From Sphingomonas pokkalii (GTDB lineage Bacteria > Pseudomonadota > Alphaproteobacteria > Sphingomonadales > Sphingomonadaceae), in contig NZ_QENQ01000001.1 in NCBI RefSeq assembly GCF_003096275.1, forward strand, positions 3,742,009 through 3,806,008: 64,000 bases of DNA, given 5' to 3'. The notes under the pieces were generated by a model. The model was not told the DNA's origin, made no database searches, and saw only the letters and a list, made by a program, of their open reading frames with translations. Positions 29,761 through 38,539 of this stretch are shown piece after piece. Made by a program: the position numbers and the translations under genes. Position 1 is the first letter of the stretch, and each line of letters opens with the position of its first letter.

Positions 29761-30182
29761 TCGCAAGGTGCGCTGACAGGGCCCGTCCTTCTCTCCCCCG
29801 TCATCCCGCCGCGAGACCTCAATGGACTCCTGCCTGTGCATGGGGGGTGTGGATGCGCAGCGATGGGTGTTGGTCGATGCACGATGGTAGCCGCTGCGGT
29901 TTCGGCATTCGATCGGATTGACCCGCTTGGTCGTTTCCGCCGGCCGCCGTCGATCGATCCCTGCGCTGTTGTGTGCTGCCGAACAGGCGGGATCAGACCT
30001 GCGCGGCCATGCGGATTGACTTAAAATAGAAACATAACTGTCTCCAAACTTTCTTCTCGTTCGCATTGTGGCGTCATTTTCTCCGCCTAGCGCGGCTTTG
30101 CGGCCGACGGGGGAAAGCCGAGTCGATCCCGCACAGATTCGTATTCGCGCTACATGCCGGCGTCCGCCGGAACGGAGAAAAT
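29761..30182 (+). promoter_or_regulatory. Upstream region of lipoprotein/TonB-receptor pair
   Basis: This 422-base gap carries no convincing gene. At 29799-29835 it has a degenerate repeat phrase (CGTCATCCCGCCGCGAGACC, then TCAATGGACTCCTGCCT) of the type scattered in proteobacterial intergenic DNA. A markedly AT-rich patch at about 30012-30062 (GGATTGACTTAAAATAGAAA, then CATAACTGTCTCC) probably contains the promoter of the downstream pair. A TTGACT element is visible, but a -10 at proper spacing is not clear. GGAG before 30183 is the ribosome binding site. Confidence 0.45.
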
Positions 30183-31832
30183 ATGGCCAGCTTCAAACGT
30201 GTTGCCCTTATCCTGATGACGAGCTGCGCGGGCGCTGCACTTTCGGCATGCGACGGCGCCAACGACATCGCCTCGCCCGGCACCGGCGGCAACGTGATCA
30301 TCAACAACCCGGCCCCGGCACCGACGCCGACCCCGACGCCGACCTCCACCCTGGTGACCCCGGCCACCGGCTGCCCGACGATCGCCGATCCCAAGGGCCT
30401 GACCGACGACGGCACGATCACCGGCCCGACCGGCACCTGGCGCGTCTGCACGCTGCCCTCGATCATTTCGCGCAGCGTCGAACTGCCGAAGATCGCGGGC
30501 CTGCTCTATCAGATGCGCGGCCGTGTCGACGTCGGTTGCGACAGCGGCTTCTCGGCGCCGACCTCTGGCGCGCCGCGCACCAGCTCCACCGTGGGCTGCA
30601 CCGCCGCCAACGGCTTCACCCTCAATGGCAGCGGCCAGCTGACCGCCGATACCAACGTCACGCTCACCATCCAGCCGGGCGTGATCCTGTTCGGCGGCAC
30701 GGGTACCTCGTGGCTCGCGGTCAACCGCGGTAACAAGATCAACGCGACCGGCACCGCCGCTGCGCCGATCATCTTCACCAGCCGCGACAACGTGCTCGGC
30801 ATCAGCAACGACTCCTCGTTCGGCCAGTGGGGCGGCGTGGTGCTGATGGGCCGTGCCCGCATCACCGACTGCAACAGCGGATCGACCGCGGCCGGCACCT
30901 GCGAGCGCCAGACCGAAGGCGCTGCCGATCCGGCGAATTTCGGCGGCACCGACGATGCCTATAACGCCGGCACCATGAAGTATGTCCAGATCCGCTACTC
31001 GGGCTATGTGCTCGGCGCGAACACGGAGCTTCAGGCGCTGACCACCGAAGGCATCGGCAGCGGCACCTCGCTCGATTACATCCACAGCCACAACAGCTCG
31101 GACGATGGCGCGGAGTTCTTCGGCGGTAGCGTGCGCCTCAAGCACTATGTCGCCACCGGCGCCGACGATGACAGCCTCGACATCGACACCGGTCTGCAGG
31201 GCCTGTTCCAGTATGTCCTGCTGATCCAGCGTCCGGGCCAGGGCGATGCGCTGATGGAAGTCGACAGCAACGGCAACGAAGGCGACACCCCGCGTCAGAA
31301 CACCAAGGTCGCCAACTTCACCGCGATCCAGAGCCAGACCAGCAGCAACAACGAATCGAACGACCAGGCGTCGATCCTGCTGCGCGGCAATGCCGACCTC
31401 ACGCTGGTGAACGGCATCGTGATCTCGCCGAACAACGAGTGCCTGCGCATGAACGGCTCCGGCACCACGCCGGCGACGCTCACCGCACGGTCGGTGGTTC
31501 TGCAGTGCAATGCCACCAAGTATCTCGGTACCGGCAGCTACACCGCCGCCCAGGTGGCGACCGCGTTCGGTGCAGGGGCGAACAACAACAGCGACAGCTT
31601 CGTCAACACGCTGGCCAGCTTGTTCGTGAACGGCGCGACCGAAACCGCCGTCACTGCGACCGATCCGAAGACGCTCGACACGACCGGCTTCTTCGACACG
31701 ACCACCTGGATCGGCGCGGTGCGCAACGCGCAGGACACCTGGTACGCCGGCTGGACCTGCAACTCGAGCTATGCCGGCTTCGACAACACGGCGGTCGCCA
31801 GCCGTTCGTGCACGTCGCTGCCGACCAGCTGA
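30183..31832 (+). CDS. Surface-type lipoprotein with beta-helix-like body, paired with TonB receptor
   Basis: 549 residues. The N-terminus MASFKRVALILMTSCAGAAL continues to a lipobox LSAC, so the mature protein starts with a lipidated Cys followed by DGANDIAS. A low-complexity PAPAPTPTPTPTPTS linker (about residues 42-56) separates the anchor from the body. The body is rich in Gly, Asn, Thr and Ser with short repeating strands (LTIQPGVILFGGTGTSWLAV, IIFTSRDN, GGVVLMGRARI, TLVNGIVISPNN), the look of a right-handed parallel beta-helix. Several Cys pairs are present. The gene is 86 bases upstream of a TonB receptor, separated by a strong hairpin. A role as cell-surface capture partner of the receptor is inferred; no substrate is known. 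Confidence 0.8.
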   Translation: MASFKRVALILMTSCAGAALSACDGANDIASPGTGGNVIINNPAPAPTPTPTPTSTLVTPATGCPTIADPKGLTDDGTITGPTGTWRVCTLPSIISRSVELPKIAGLLYQMRGRVDVGCDSGFSAPTSGAPRTSSTVGCTAANGFTLNGSGQLTADTNVTLTIQPGVILFGGTGTSWLAVNRGNKINATGTAAAPIIFTSRDNVLGISNDSSFGQWGGVVLMGRARITDCNSGSTAAGTCERQTEGAADPANFGGTDDAYNAGTMKYVQIRYSGYVLGANTELQALTTEGIGSGTSLDYIHSHNSSDDGAEFFGGSVRLKHYVATGADDDSLDIDTGLQGLFQYVLLIQRPGQGDALMEVDSNGNEGDTPRQNTKVANFTAIQSQTSSNNESNDQASILLRGNADLTLVNGIVISPNNECLRMNGSGTTPATLTARSVVLQCNATKYLGTGSYTAAQVATAFGAGANNNSDSFVNTLASLFVNGATETAVTATDPKTLDTTGFFDTTTWIGAVRNAQDTWYAGWTCNSSYAGFDNTAVASRSCTSLPTS

Positions 31833-31854
31833 GGCCAAGCCTGACCTGACCGGA

Positions 31855-31893
31855 GGGCGGAGCGTGGCCATCACGGGCACGCTCCGCCCTTTG
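31855..31893 (+). terminator. Intercistronic hairpin between lipoprotein and TonB receptor
   Basis: A perfect 12-bp stem, GGGCGGAGCGTG with CACGCTCCGCCC, an 11-base loop and a following TTTG. It sits in the 86-base gap, so it may attenuate read-through or protect the upstream message, giving more lipoprotein than receptor. Confidence 0.7.
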
Positions 31894-31918
31894 CCGATAT
31901 AAGAACTAGGGGTTCACG

Positions 31919-34606
31919 ATGACCAAGTCGTTGGGGCTTGCCAGCCTGCTGCTTCTCTCTTCCGCGCTTGTCGCGCCTGCGATCGCCTGCGCGCAGACCG
32001 CGCCCGCCACGCCCGAGCCGCAGACCGGCCCGGCCACCGACACCGCCGATCCGTCGGCGCCTGCCGCCGAGGGGCAGCAGGCGGAGACGCCGGACGTCTC
32101 GGTGCCCGGCGAAATCGTCGTCACCGGCCGCCGCGCGAACCTCACGCGCGACATTCCGCAGGTCGTTTCGGTGCTGTCCGCCGCCGACATCCAGCGCACC
32201 GGCGACGGCGACATCGCCGGCGCGCTCGGCCGCGTCACCGGCCTCAGCGTGGTCGGCAACGGCTATGTCTTCGTGCGCGGCCTGGGCGATCGCTATTCGC
32301 TGGCGCTGCTCAACGGCTCGCCGCTGCCCAGCCCCGAGCCGCTCAAGCGCGTGGTGCCGCTGGACCTGTTCCCGACCAACGTCGTTTCCTCGTCGCTCGT
32401 CCAGAAGAGCTATTCGGTGAACTATCCCGGCGAGTTCGGCGGCGGCGTCATCAACCTCACCACCAACGCGGTGCCGAAGCAGGGCTTCCTCACGCTGAGC
32501 GGCGGCATGGGCGCCAACAGCCGCACGACCGGCCAGCTCGGCTATGTCTATGCGGGCGGCGGGCATGACTGGACCGGCTTCGACGATGGATCGCGCGATC
32601 TCGCGCCGGCACTCAAGGCCTATTTCAACAGCGGCGCGCGGCTCAGCTCGGGCACGGTCGACGGCGGTGCGATCGCAAAGCAGCTGGTGAACGCCAAGAA
32701 CGCGCTGCTCCAACGCAACCTCAACCTTCCGCCCAACTGGTCGACCAACATCTCCGCCGGCAAGTCCTGGGATGTGGGCGACAACACGATCGGCGTGATC
32801 GCCACCGCCGGCTACAGCAACAAGTGGCAGGTCCGCGACTCGCTGCAGCAATATTCGATCACCTCCGATCTTTCGGCGCTGGAAAGCGACTTCGAGCGGG
32901 TGGTCACCGACAACCGCATCGTGCTGAACGGGCTGTTCGGCCTGGGCTTCGAATTCGGCGACAACAAGCTGCGCTGGACCAACGTGTACATTCGCGACAC
33001 GCTGAAGAACACGCGCCTCGGCTTCGGCAAACGCAACAACAACCAGACGACCGACGTGCAGCAGCAGGACACGCGCTGGTTCGAGCGGCAGCTGATCGAC
33101 ACCCAGCTGGTGGGCGAGTTCAAGCTGACGCCGACGCTGAGCCTGGACCTGCGCGGCAGCTATGCCAATTCCAAGCGCAAGTCGCCGAGCGAGCTGGCGT
33201 TCGAGTATATCCGCACGAACGTGGAATCCGATCCGTACGGCAAGTATTTCATCAACCGCCTGAACAACGGCAATAACGGCGACGGCACGGCCAGCTATTC
33301 GGATCTCAACGAGGATCTCTATTCCGGCGGCGCCGACCTGACGTTCAAGCCGATCCGCGACCTCAGCCTGTCGGCGGGATATACCTATCTCAAGACCAAG
33401 CGGTTCAGCTCGCGCCGCGACTTCCAGTTCACGGCGCCGGGCACCTTCCCGAGCGGCGTGGCGATGCTGCGGCCGGATCTGCTGCTCGGCAGCGCGATCA
33501 TCGATTATTACAAGATCACGCTGATCGAGACCAACGAAGGCAACCCGGCCTTCAACGCCTCGCTGCGCAATCATGCCGGCTATGGTCGCGCGGTCTACCA
33601 GATCACGCCCGAGCTTTCGATCGATGCGGGTGTCCGCTTCGAAAAGGCCAAGGAAGTGGTCACGCCCGCGCAGGTGTTCCGCTCGTCGGGCGCGAGCGAA
33701 GCGGGCACGAACCTGAACAACGACTATTGGCTGCCCGCCGCGACGCTGACCTGGCAGTTCCGTCCGGGCATGCAGGTTCGCTTCAACGGGTCGAAGACGA
33801 TTGCGCGGCCGCAGTTCCGCGAGCTGATCTATCAATTCTACTTCGATCCCGAGACCAACCGCCAGTATCGCGGCAACCCGCTGCTGCAGGACAGCACGCT
33901 GTACAACGGCGAAGGGCGGTTCGAATGGTATATCGGCAATGACCAGCGCGTGTCGGCGGCGGCCTTCTACAAGCGGATCAACAACCCGATCGAAACCTTC
34001 ATCACCGGCAGCGACGTGCTGGTGACCAGCTATGCCAACGCCCCCAAGGCGAACCTCTACGGCGCCGAGTTCGAAGCGCAGAAGAAGTTCGGCCTGGCCG
34101 ACTGGGTGAACGGGCCGTTCTTCGCCGATCGCAGCCTGCTGGTGATCGCCAACTACACCTTCACCAAATCCAAGCTGCAGGTGAAGCAGGGCGACCGAAC
34201 CGCAGTCTATGCAGCCTCGTCGACCAATGCGACCGACTATTTCCGGGATGGCGCCTCGCTCACCGGCCAGTCGGACCATCTGGTCAACCTGCAGCTGGGC
34301 ATGGAGAAGACCGGGCTGCTCTCGCAGCAGACGTTCATCCTTTCCTATGCCAGCAAGCGCGTTACCAGCCGCGGCATCGCCAACCAGAACCAGCCCGACG
34401 TGTACGAATATCCCGGGTTCAACCTGGATTTCGTCGCGCGCCAGGGTGTGATGGTGGCGGGGCGCGAATTCGATCTGAAGTTCGAGGCGCGCAACATCAC
34501 CGGGCGCCTGTACAAGGAACTGCAGTCGAACGGCACGCGGACCGTGACGTATAACCGCTATGCGCCGGGCACGACGGTGCAGCTGTCGCTCTCGACGACC
34601 TTCTGA
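31919..34606 (+). CDS. TonB-dependent receptor, partner of the upstream lipoprotein
   Basis: An 895-residue outer-membrane receptor. AGGGG precedes the ATG; the signal peptide ends at about AIACAQ and is followed by a Pro/Ala-rich spacer. The TonB box is GEIVVTGRRANL. The plug domain carries IAGALGRVTGLSVVGNGYVF, RGLGDRYSLALLNGSPLPSP and NYPGEFGGGVINLTT. The barrel extends to a C-terminal Phe (LSLSTTF). The plug phrase RGLGDRYSLALLNG marks the subgroup of receptors often encoded with a lipoprotein or peptidase partner. The ligand is unknown. The next gene, convergent, is a 2OG-Fe(II) oxygenase. Confidence 0.94.
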   Translation: MTKSLGLASLLLLSSALVAPAIACAQTAPATPEPQTGPATDTADPSAPAAEGQQAETPDVSVPGEIVVTGRRANLTRDIPQVVSVLSAADIQRTGDGDIAGALGRVTGLSVVGNGYVFVRGLGDRYSLALLNGSPLPSPEPLKRVVPLDLFPTNVVSSSLVQKSYSVNYPGEFGGGVINLTTNAVPKQGFLTLSGGMGANSRTTGQLGYVYAGGGHDWTGFDDGSRDLAPALKAYFNSGARLSSGTVDGGAIAKQLVNAKNALLQRNLNLPPNWSTNISAGKSWDVGDNTIGVIATAGYSNKWQVRDSLQQYSITSDLSALESDFERVVTDNRIVLNGLFGLGFEFGDNKLRWTNVYIRDTLKNTRLGFGKRNNNQTTDVQQQDTRWFERQLIDTQLVGEFKLTPTLSLDLRGSYANSKRKSPSELAFEYIRTNVESDPYGKYFINRLNNGNNGDGTASYSDLNEDLYSGGADLTFKPIRDLSLSAGYTYLKTKRFSSRRDFQFTAPGTFPSGVAMLRPDLLLGSAIIDYYKITLIETNEGNPAFNASLRNHAGYGRAVYQITPELSIDAGVRFEKAKEVVTPAQVFRSSGASEAGTNLNNDYWLPAATLTWQFRPGMQVRFNGSKTIARPQFRELIYQFYFDPETNRQYRGNPLLQDSTLYNGEGRFEWYIGNDQRVSAAAFYKRINNPIETFITGSDVLVTSYANAPKANLYGAEFEAQKKFGLADWVNGPFFADRSLLVIANYTFTKSKLQVKQGDRTAVYAASSTNATDYFRDGASLTGQSDHLVNLQLGMEKTGLLSQQTFILSYASKRVTSRGIANQNQPDVYEYPGFNLDFVARQGVMVAGREFDLKFEARNITGRLYKELQSNGTRTVTYNRYAPGTTVQLSLSTTF

Positions 34607-34620
34607 CGACGAGGAGAGGA

Positions 34621-34660
34621 GCGGGGCCCGCCGCCGCATGGCCGGCGGACGGGCCCCCGC
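34621..34660. terminator. Bidirectional terminator hairpin
   Basis: The arms GGGGCCCG (34623-34630) and CGGGCCCC (34650-34657), with further internal pairing GCCG/CGGC, lie between the receptor stop and the end of the convergent oxygenase gene at 34661. There is no clear T tract. Confidence 0.6.
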
Positions 34661-35332
34661 TCACCACCCCCAGGGGCGTTCGCGGAACCACTGGGTGATG
34701 ACATATTTGGTGCCGGCGCGCACCTTCATGGCATGGTGGATCGTCGATGGGTTGACGCTGCCATCCGGCCGCAGGTTGTTCCAGGCAAGCAGCTTCCCGG
34801 CTTCCGGTTGGATGAGCTTGTCGATCGCCTTGAACCGTGTGGCGCCGCCCGCCTCCACGTCGTTGAGATACAGCATCACCGTCCACGTCCGCTGGCCAGC
34901 AATCGCGCAATAGCGTTCAAAGTCGACGCTGTTCGGCTCGAAATAGTCGGTATGTGCCTTGAATTCCTGCCCGATCGCATAGCGTTGGCCCTGCATCGGT
35001 TCGCCGTGATCGGGGTGCAAGCCGGTCAGCGCGACGATGCGCCGCTTAAGATCGGCGATGTCGGGATCGTCGCTGGGCAGGTCGCAGGTTTCGCTGGTGC
35101 GGAAGGCATAATCGCCGTTGGCATTGGCCAGCGTCGACGGACGGCGATCATGGTCGATCCGCTCCATGAGGCTGTGGCACCGTTCGGGTTCCAGGAAGTT
35201 GCGGAGCACGAATAGCGACACTTTTGGGCTGGGCACCCTCTGGATGCCGGGGTGACGCTGAAGGCGTTCGACAATCGGCTCCGAAGGGTGGCCGCAGCCC
35301 AAGGAGGCGGCGAGGGGGGTATCTGATTGCAT
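34661..35332 (-). CDS. 2OG-Fe(II) oxygenase, prolyl 4-hydroxylase-like
   Basis: About 223 residues from ATG 35332; a GTG at 35377 in frame would add 15 residues, and neither start has a strong ribosome binding site. The jelly-roll dioxygenase signature is AHTDYFEPN (the H-x-D iron ligands), with the distal His and 2OG-binding Lys in STIHHAMKVRAGTKYVITQW. RTWTVMLYLNDVEAGGATRF and KLLAWNN are typical of the prolyl 4-hydroxylase alpha-subunit group. In bacteria this group hydroxylates proline in proteins or peptides. There is no signal peptide, so it is cytosolic. It converges on the TonB receptor; a functional link is possible but unproven. Confidence 0.88.
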   Translation of the reverse strand: MQSDTPLAASLGCGHPSEPIVERLQRHPGIQRVPSPKVSLFVLRNFLEPERCHSLMERIDHDRRPSTLANANGDYAFRTSETCDLPSDDPDIADLKRRIVALTGLHPDHGEPMQGQRYAIGQEFKAHTDYFEPNSVDFERYCAIAGQRTWTVMLYLNDVEAGGATRFKAIDKLIQPEAGKLLAWNNLRPDGSVNPSTIHHAMKVRAGTKYVITQWFRERPWGW

Positions 35333-35443
35333 GGGTGCGTTTCTGCCAAATCCCGACACGGGGAGCCAGTACGCCACGAAACTGTCATGTTACTGACGCG
35401 GTAGTGAAATGCACGATGCCTAGCGCCATGGCCGGCAGGCGAA

Positions 35444-36634
35444 ATGGGAATGGTGCAGCTGGTGATCGAGGTGGACAAGGCGCGAGAGGGCCGCGCGAAG
35501 CCGCAGCAGGACGATCACGGTGCGGTTTCGGTGCTGCTCGAGCAGCTGCTGGAAGAAGCCGAGCGACTGGATGCGTCGCATCTGCATCTCGCTCCCGGCC
35601 CGGCACAGGCGGACATCGCCTTTCGCGTCGGAGGCTTGTTGCACCCGTATCGCCAACTGGCGAGCGAGCAAGCGCGGATGTTGATCGAGCAGGTCGCGCG
35701 GGAGGCGGGTCTGGTCGCGGAAAGCCGTGCGCCCCAGCATGGGCAGATGCGTTGGCATGGGCAGGCGATCGATGTCTCCCTGCTGCCCTTGCTGCATGGG
35801 CCTCGTGTCGTCTTGCGGCGGCCACCGATGCAAGCCGGCCATCGTGGGTTGGAAGCGCTAGGGATCGGTAGCGTCCTTGCGCAGGATATTCGGGCCGCGC
35901 TTGCCGGCACCGGGCTGATCCTGGTCGCCTCCCCGGTCGGGAACGGACGCAGCACCACGTTGCAGGCGTTGGCTGCGGTCGCCGCAAGCCGGACCCGCCC
36001 GGTGCTCGCCATCGCCCCGGAGGCGCTGCCTGCCTGCCCAGGGATGGCAATGATCGCTTCCCGCGACGCCGCGGTTGCCGAATCGATTCAGGCGGCGATC
36101 GACCAGGATATCGATGTGCTGATGATCGACTCGATCGGCGATCGGGCCGTCGCCGCTGCGGCGCTGGCGGCGGCGCAGGCGGGGCGACTCGTGATCGCCG
36201 GAATCGAAGCTGCGAGCGCCGTCGCCGCCATTCAGCAATTACGGAGTTGGCGAATCGAGGCGTTTCAACTCGCTTCGACGATGAGCCTGGCCATCGCGCA
36301 GCGCCTGGTGCGGCGGCTGTGCGGCGCTTGCCGCGAACCGGTGCAGGCGAGCGGATCGGTATCCGCCCTGCTTGGCTTCGATCCTGGCACGATCGTCTAT
36401 GCTCCCGCGGGCTGCGGTGCCTGCTCGGAAACCGGGTATTCGGGAAGAACGGCTGTTTTCGAGTGGGTTAGGGGCGATGCGGCGATTCGTCGGCTCATCA
36501 ACGATGGCGGCGATGCCGCCATTCTCGCTCGCCACGCCTTCGTGACGACGCCCAATCTGGGATCGGCGGCGCGCGCGCTGGCGAGAACTGGGGTGACGAC
36601 ACCGGAGGAGGCTGTTAGAATTTCCCGCGGATAA
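35444..36634 (+). CDS. Degenerate GspE/PilB-like secretion ATPase homologue
   Basis: A 396-residue protein with the architecture of the type II secretion/pilus ATPases but lacking their separate N-terminal GspE_N domain. Residues ~28-130 resemble the PAS-like N2 domain (LDASHLHLAPGPAQADIAFR). Walker A is SPVGNGRST, with Arg169 where the essential Lys should be. The Walker B region DVLMIDSIGD (224-233) replaces the family's VGEIRD, and the His box (HTN) is IEAAS. The zinc-binding four-cysteine motif is kept: C293, C296, C324, C327 in LCGACREP and CGACSETGYSGRTAVFEW. ATP hydrolysis is therefore unlikely. No other secretion or pilus gene is nearby. It could be a regulatory paralogue or a decaying gene with an intact frame. 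Confidence 0.82.
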   Translation: MGMVQLVIEVDKAREGRAKPQQDDHGAVSVLLEQLLEEAERLDASHLHLAPGPAQADIAFRVGGLLHPYRQLASEQARMLIEQVAREAGLVAESRAPQHGQMRWHGQAIDVSLLPLLHGPRVVLRRPPMQAGHRGLEALGIGSVLAQDIRAALAGTGLILVASPVGNGRSTTLQALAAVAASRTRPVLAIAPEALPACPGMAMIASRDAAVAESIQAAIDQDIDVLMIDSIGDRAVAAAALAAAQAGRLVIAGIEAASAVAAIQQLRSWRIEAFQLASTMSLAIAQRLVRRLCGACREPVQASGSVSALLGFDPGTIVYAPAGCGACSETGYSGRTAVFEWVRGDAAIRRLINDGGDAAILARHAFVTTPNLGSAARALARTGVTTPEEAVRISRG

Positions 36635-36690
36635 GGCACGCAAGGTTCTTGCGCTCCGCTTCGGAGCCCGCTAAGCGCGCACTCCTTCAC

Positions 36691-36768
36691 GGCGACCATA
36701 GCTCAATCGGTTAGAGCGCTGGTTTGTGGTACCAGAGGTTGCGGGTTCGATCCCCGTTGGTCGCCCCA
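36691..36768 (+). tRNA. tRNA-His (anticodon GTG)
   Basis: Cloverleaf with the extra G-1 typical of tRNA-His opposite C73. The acceptor GCGACCA pairs with TGGTCGC and CCA is encoded. The anticodon stem CTGGT/ACCAG encloses loop TTGTGGT with anticodon GTG. The T arm is GCGGG-TTCGATC-CCCGT. Confidence 0.95.
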
Positions 36769-36800
36769 CTTTCCCCCTTCATCACAGCGCGGATCCATCC

Positions 36801-37850
36801 ATGATCACCGACTGGGGTTTTCCCGATTTCGACGACCATGAGGGCGTTCACCTCTTCTCGGATCGGGCTTCGGGCCTTAGCGCGATCATCGCGGTCCATT
36901 CCACCGCGCTGGGTGCGGCAGCGGGCGGCGTGCGCTTCTGGCACTATGCCGATCATCGCGCCGCGATCACCGATGCGCTGCGCCTCTCGCGGGGCATGAG
37001 CTACAAGAACGCGATGGCCGATCTGCCGATGGGCGGCGGCAAGGGCGTGATCCTTGCGGACAAGCCGGGTGCCGAAGTGACCCAGGCGCAGCTCGAGGCG
37101 TTCGGCCGCGCGGTCGAATCGCTCCATGGCCGCTATGTGACCGCCGAGGACGTCGGCATGTCCGAAGCGCGGATGAAGGTCGTCGCGACCCAGACCAAGC
37201 ATGTCTCCGGCCTGCCGGTATCGGCGGGCAGCGCGGGCGGCGATCCGGGTCCGGTCACCGCGCGGGGCGTCTATCTCGGCGTCAAGGCGGCGGCAAAGCG
37301 AGGCCTGGGCGTCGATTCGATGGCGGGCGTGCGGGTCGCGATCCAGGGCGTCGGGTCGGTCGGCGGCGGGCTTGCCCGGCTGCTGGCGGCGGATGGCGCC
37401 AAGCTGACCCTGGCCGATGTCCATGGCGACCGCGCCAAGGCGCTGGCCGCCGAGCTGGGCGCCGAGGCGATCGACGCCGATGCGATCCTGACGCACGAGG
37501 CCGATATCCTGAGCCCCTGCGCGCTGGGCGCGATCCTCACCGAACAGTCGATCGCGGCGCTCAAGGTGCGCGTCGTCGCCGGTGGCGCCAACAACCAGCT
37601 CGCCACGCGCGAAGACGGCCACCGCCTGCATACGCGCGGCATCGTCTATGCGCCGGATTATGTGATCAATGCCGGCGGCATCATCAACGTCGCGCTGGAA
37701 TATCTGGGGCAGGGCGACCGCTTCGAGGTCGATGCGCGGGTCGAGAAGATCCCGCTGCGCCTCAACCAGGTATGGGACGAAAGCGCCGCGACCGGCGACC
37801 CGTCGAGCGACGTCGCCGACCGAATCGCCCAGCGCCTGATCGGCCGCTGA
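36801..37850 (+). CDS. Glu/Leu/Phe/Val dehydrogenase family protein
   Basis: A 349-residue NAD(P)-dependent amino acid dehydrogenase that deaminates branched-chain or aromatic amino acids to 2-oxo acids. The catalytic-domain signature is SYKNAMADLPMGGGKGVI with the lysines that bind substrate carboxylate and catalyse. The second domain has VAIQGVGSVGGGLARLL (Rossmann fingerprint), and NAGGIINVALEY closes the NAD site. The length matches leucine dehydrogenases, well below glutamate dehydrogenase size. The start at 36801 (MITDWGFPDFDDHEGV) is taken because longer in-frame starts run into tRNA-His. A strong terminator follows four bases after the stop. Confidence 0.92.
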   Translation: MITDWGFPDFDDHEGVHLFSDRASGLSAIIAVHSTALGAAAGGVRFWHYADHRAAITDALRLSRGMSYKNAMADLPMGGGKGVILADKPGAEVTQAQLEAFGRAVESLHGRYVTAEDVGMSEARMKVVATQTKHVSGLPVSAGSAGGDPGPVTARGVYLGVKAAAKRGLGVDSMAGVRVAIQGVGSVGGGLARLLAADGAKLTLADVHGDRAKALAAELGAEAIDADAILTHEADILSPCALGAILTEQSIAALKVRVVAGGANNQLATREDGHRLHTRGIVYAPDYVINAGGIINVALEYLGQGDRFEVDARVEKIPLRLNQVWDESAATGDPSSDVADRIAQRLIGR

Positions 37851-37853
37851 TCC

Positions 37854-37884
37854 AAAGACCCTCCCCAGGCCGGGGAGGGTCTTT
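37854..37884. terminator. Bidirectional Rho-independent terminator
   Basis: A 13-bp perfect stem, AAAGACCCTCCCC with GGGGAGGGTCTTT, with A- and T-rich ends serving both strands. It sits between the dehydrogenase stop (37850) and the end of the minus-strand GDT1 gene (37890). Confidence 0.93.
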
Positions 37885-37889
37885 TGCCA

Positions 37890-38462
37890 TTACAACCAGC
37901 CCGCCGTCTGCGCCGCGAGCCACAGCCCGATCGCAATGAACAGCAGCGCCGCGATGCGGTGCACCGTGGTCAGCGGCACCCGGTCGATCACCGCCTTGCC
38001 GAGGAACACCGCCGGCACATTGGCCAGCATCATCCCCAGCGTCGTGCCCGCCGTGACGGGGAGCACGGCATGGAAACGCGCGCCCAGCGCGACGGTCGCG
38101 ACCTGGGTCTTGTCCCCCATCTCGACGAGGAAGAAGGCGATCGCGGTCGTCAGGAACGCGCCGAACCGCGCGGGCTTGGGCGCTTCGTCTTCGTCGAGCT
38201 TGTCCGGGATCAGCGTCCACAGGCCCATGGCTACGAACGAGGCGGCGATCGCATAGCGGAACCAGATGCTGTCGAGCAGCCCGGCGACTTCCGCGCCGAC
38301 CAGCGCGGCGAGGAAGTGGTTGGCGATGGTGGCGGCAAAGATGCCGCAGATGATCGGCACCGGCTTCTTGAAGCGGGTGGCGAGCAGGATGGCAAGCAGC
38401 TGGGTCTTGTCGCCGATTTCGGCGAGCGCGACTACCGCGGTGGAGGTGAGCAGGGCTTCCAA
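37890..38462 (-). CDS. GDT1/TMEM165 (UPF0016) family manganese exporter
   Basis: A 190-residue membrane protein with two homologous halves of three helices. The two cation-binding motifs EIGDKTQ and EMGDKTQ are intact. The family exports Mn2+ (MneA type) or exchanges Ca2+/Mn2+ for protons. The start chosen is TTG at 38462 with CGGAG six bases upstream, giving MEALLTSTAVVALAEIGDKT, the family's usual opening. An in-frame ATG at 38522 would add 20 uncharacteristic residues. A yybP-ykoY manganese riboswitch lies in the leader, strongly supporting Mn2+ as substrate and Mn-induced expression. Confidence 0.93.
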   Translation of the reverse strand: MEALLTSTAVVALAEIGDKTQLLAILLATRFKKPVPIICGIFAATIANHFLAALVGAEVAGLLDSIWFRYAIAASFVAMGLWTLIPDKLDEDEAPKPARFGAFLTTAIAFFLVEMGDKTQVATVALGARFHAVLPVTAGTTLGMMLANVPAVFLGKAVIDRVPLTTVHRIAALLFIAIGLWLAAQTAGWL

Positions 38463-38539
38463 GGAAAACTCCGGGCCGGGCGGAACGCGATTCCAACGAC
38501 ATCGCACCTCCCCGCCCGGCATGAGCGGAGATGCGACGC

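Noticed and set aside
30012..30062. Possible Pho box (CTGTC repeats) before the lipoprotein
   Set aside because: Only one CTGTC half-site is present; the expected 11-bp direct repeat is missing.
36726..36800. Upstream extension of the amino acid dehydrogenase frame
   Set aside because: The in-frame start lies inside tRNA-His; the extension has no family sequence, so ATG 36801 is used.
38463..38522. In-frame ATG 38522 as start of the GDT1 gene
   Set aside because: It adds residues unlike the family and lies at the riboswitch edge; TTG 38462 with CGGAG gives the standard N-terminus.
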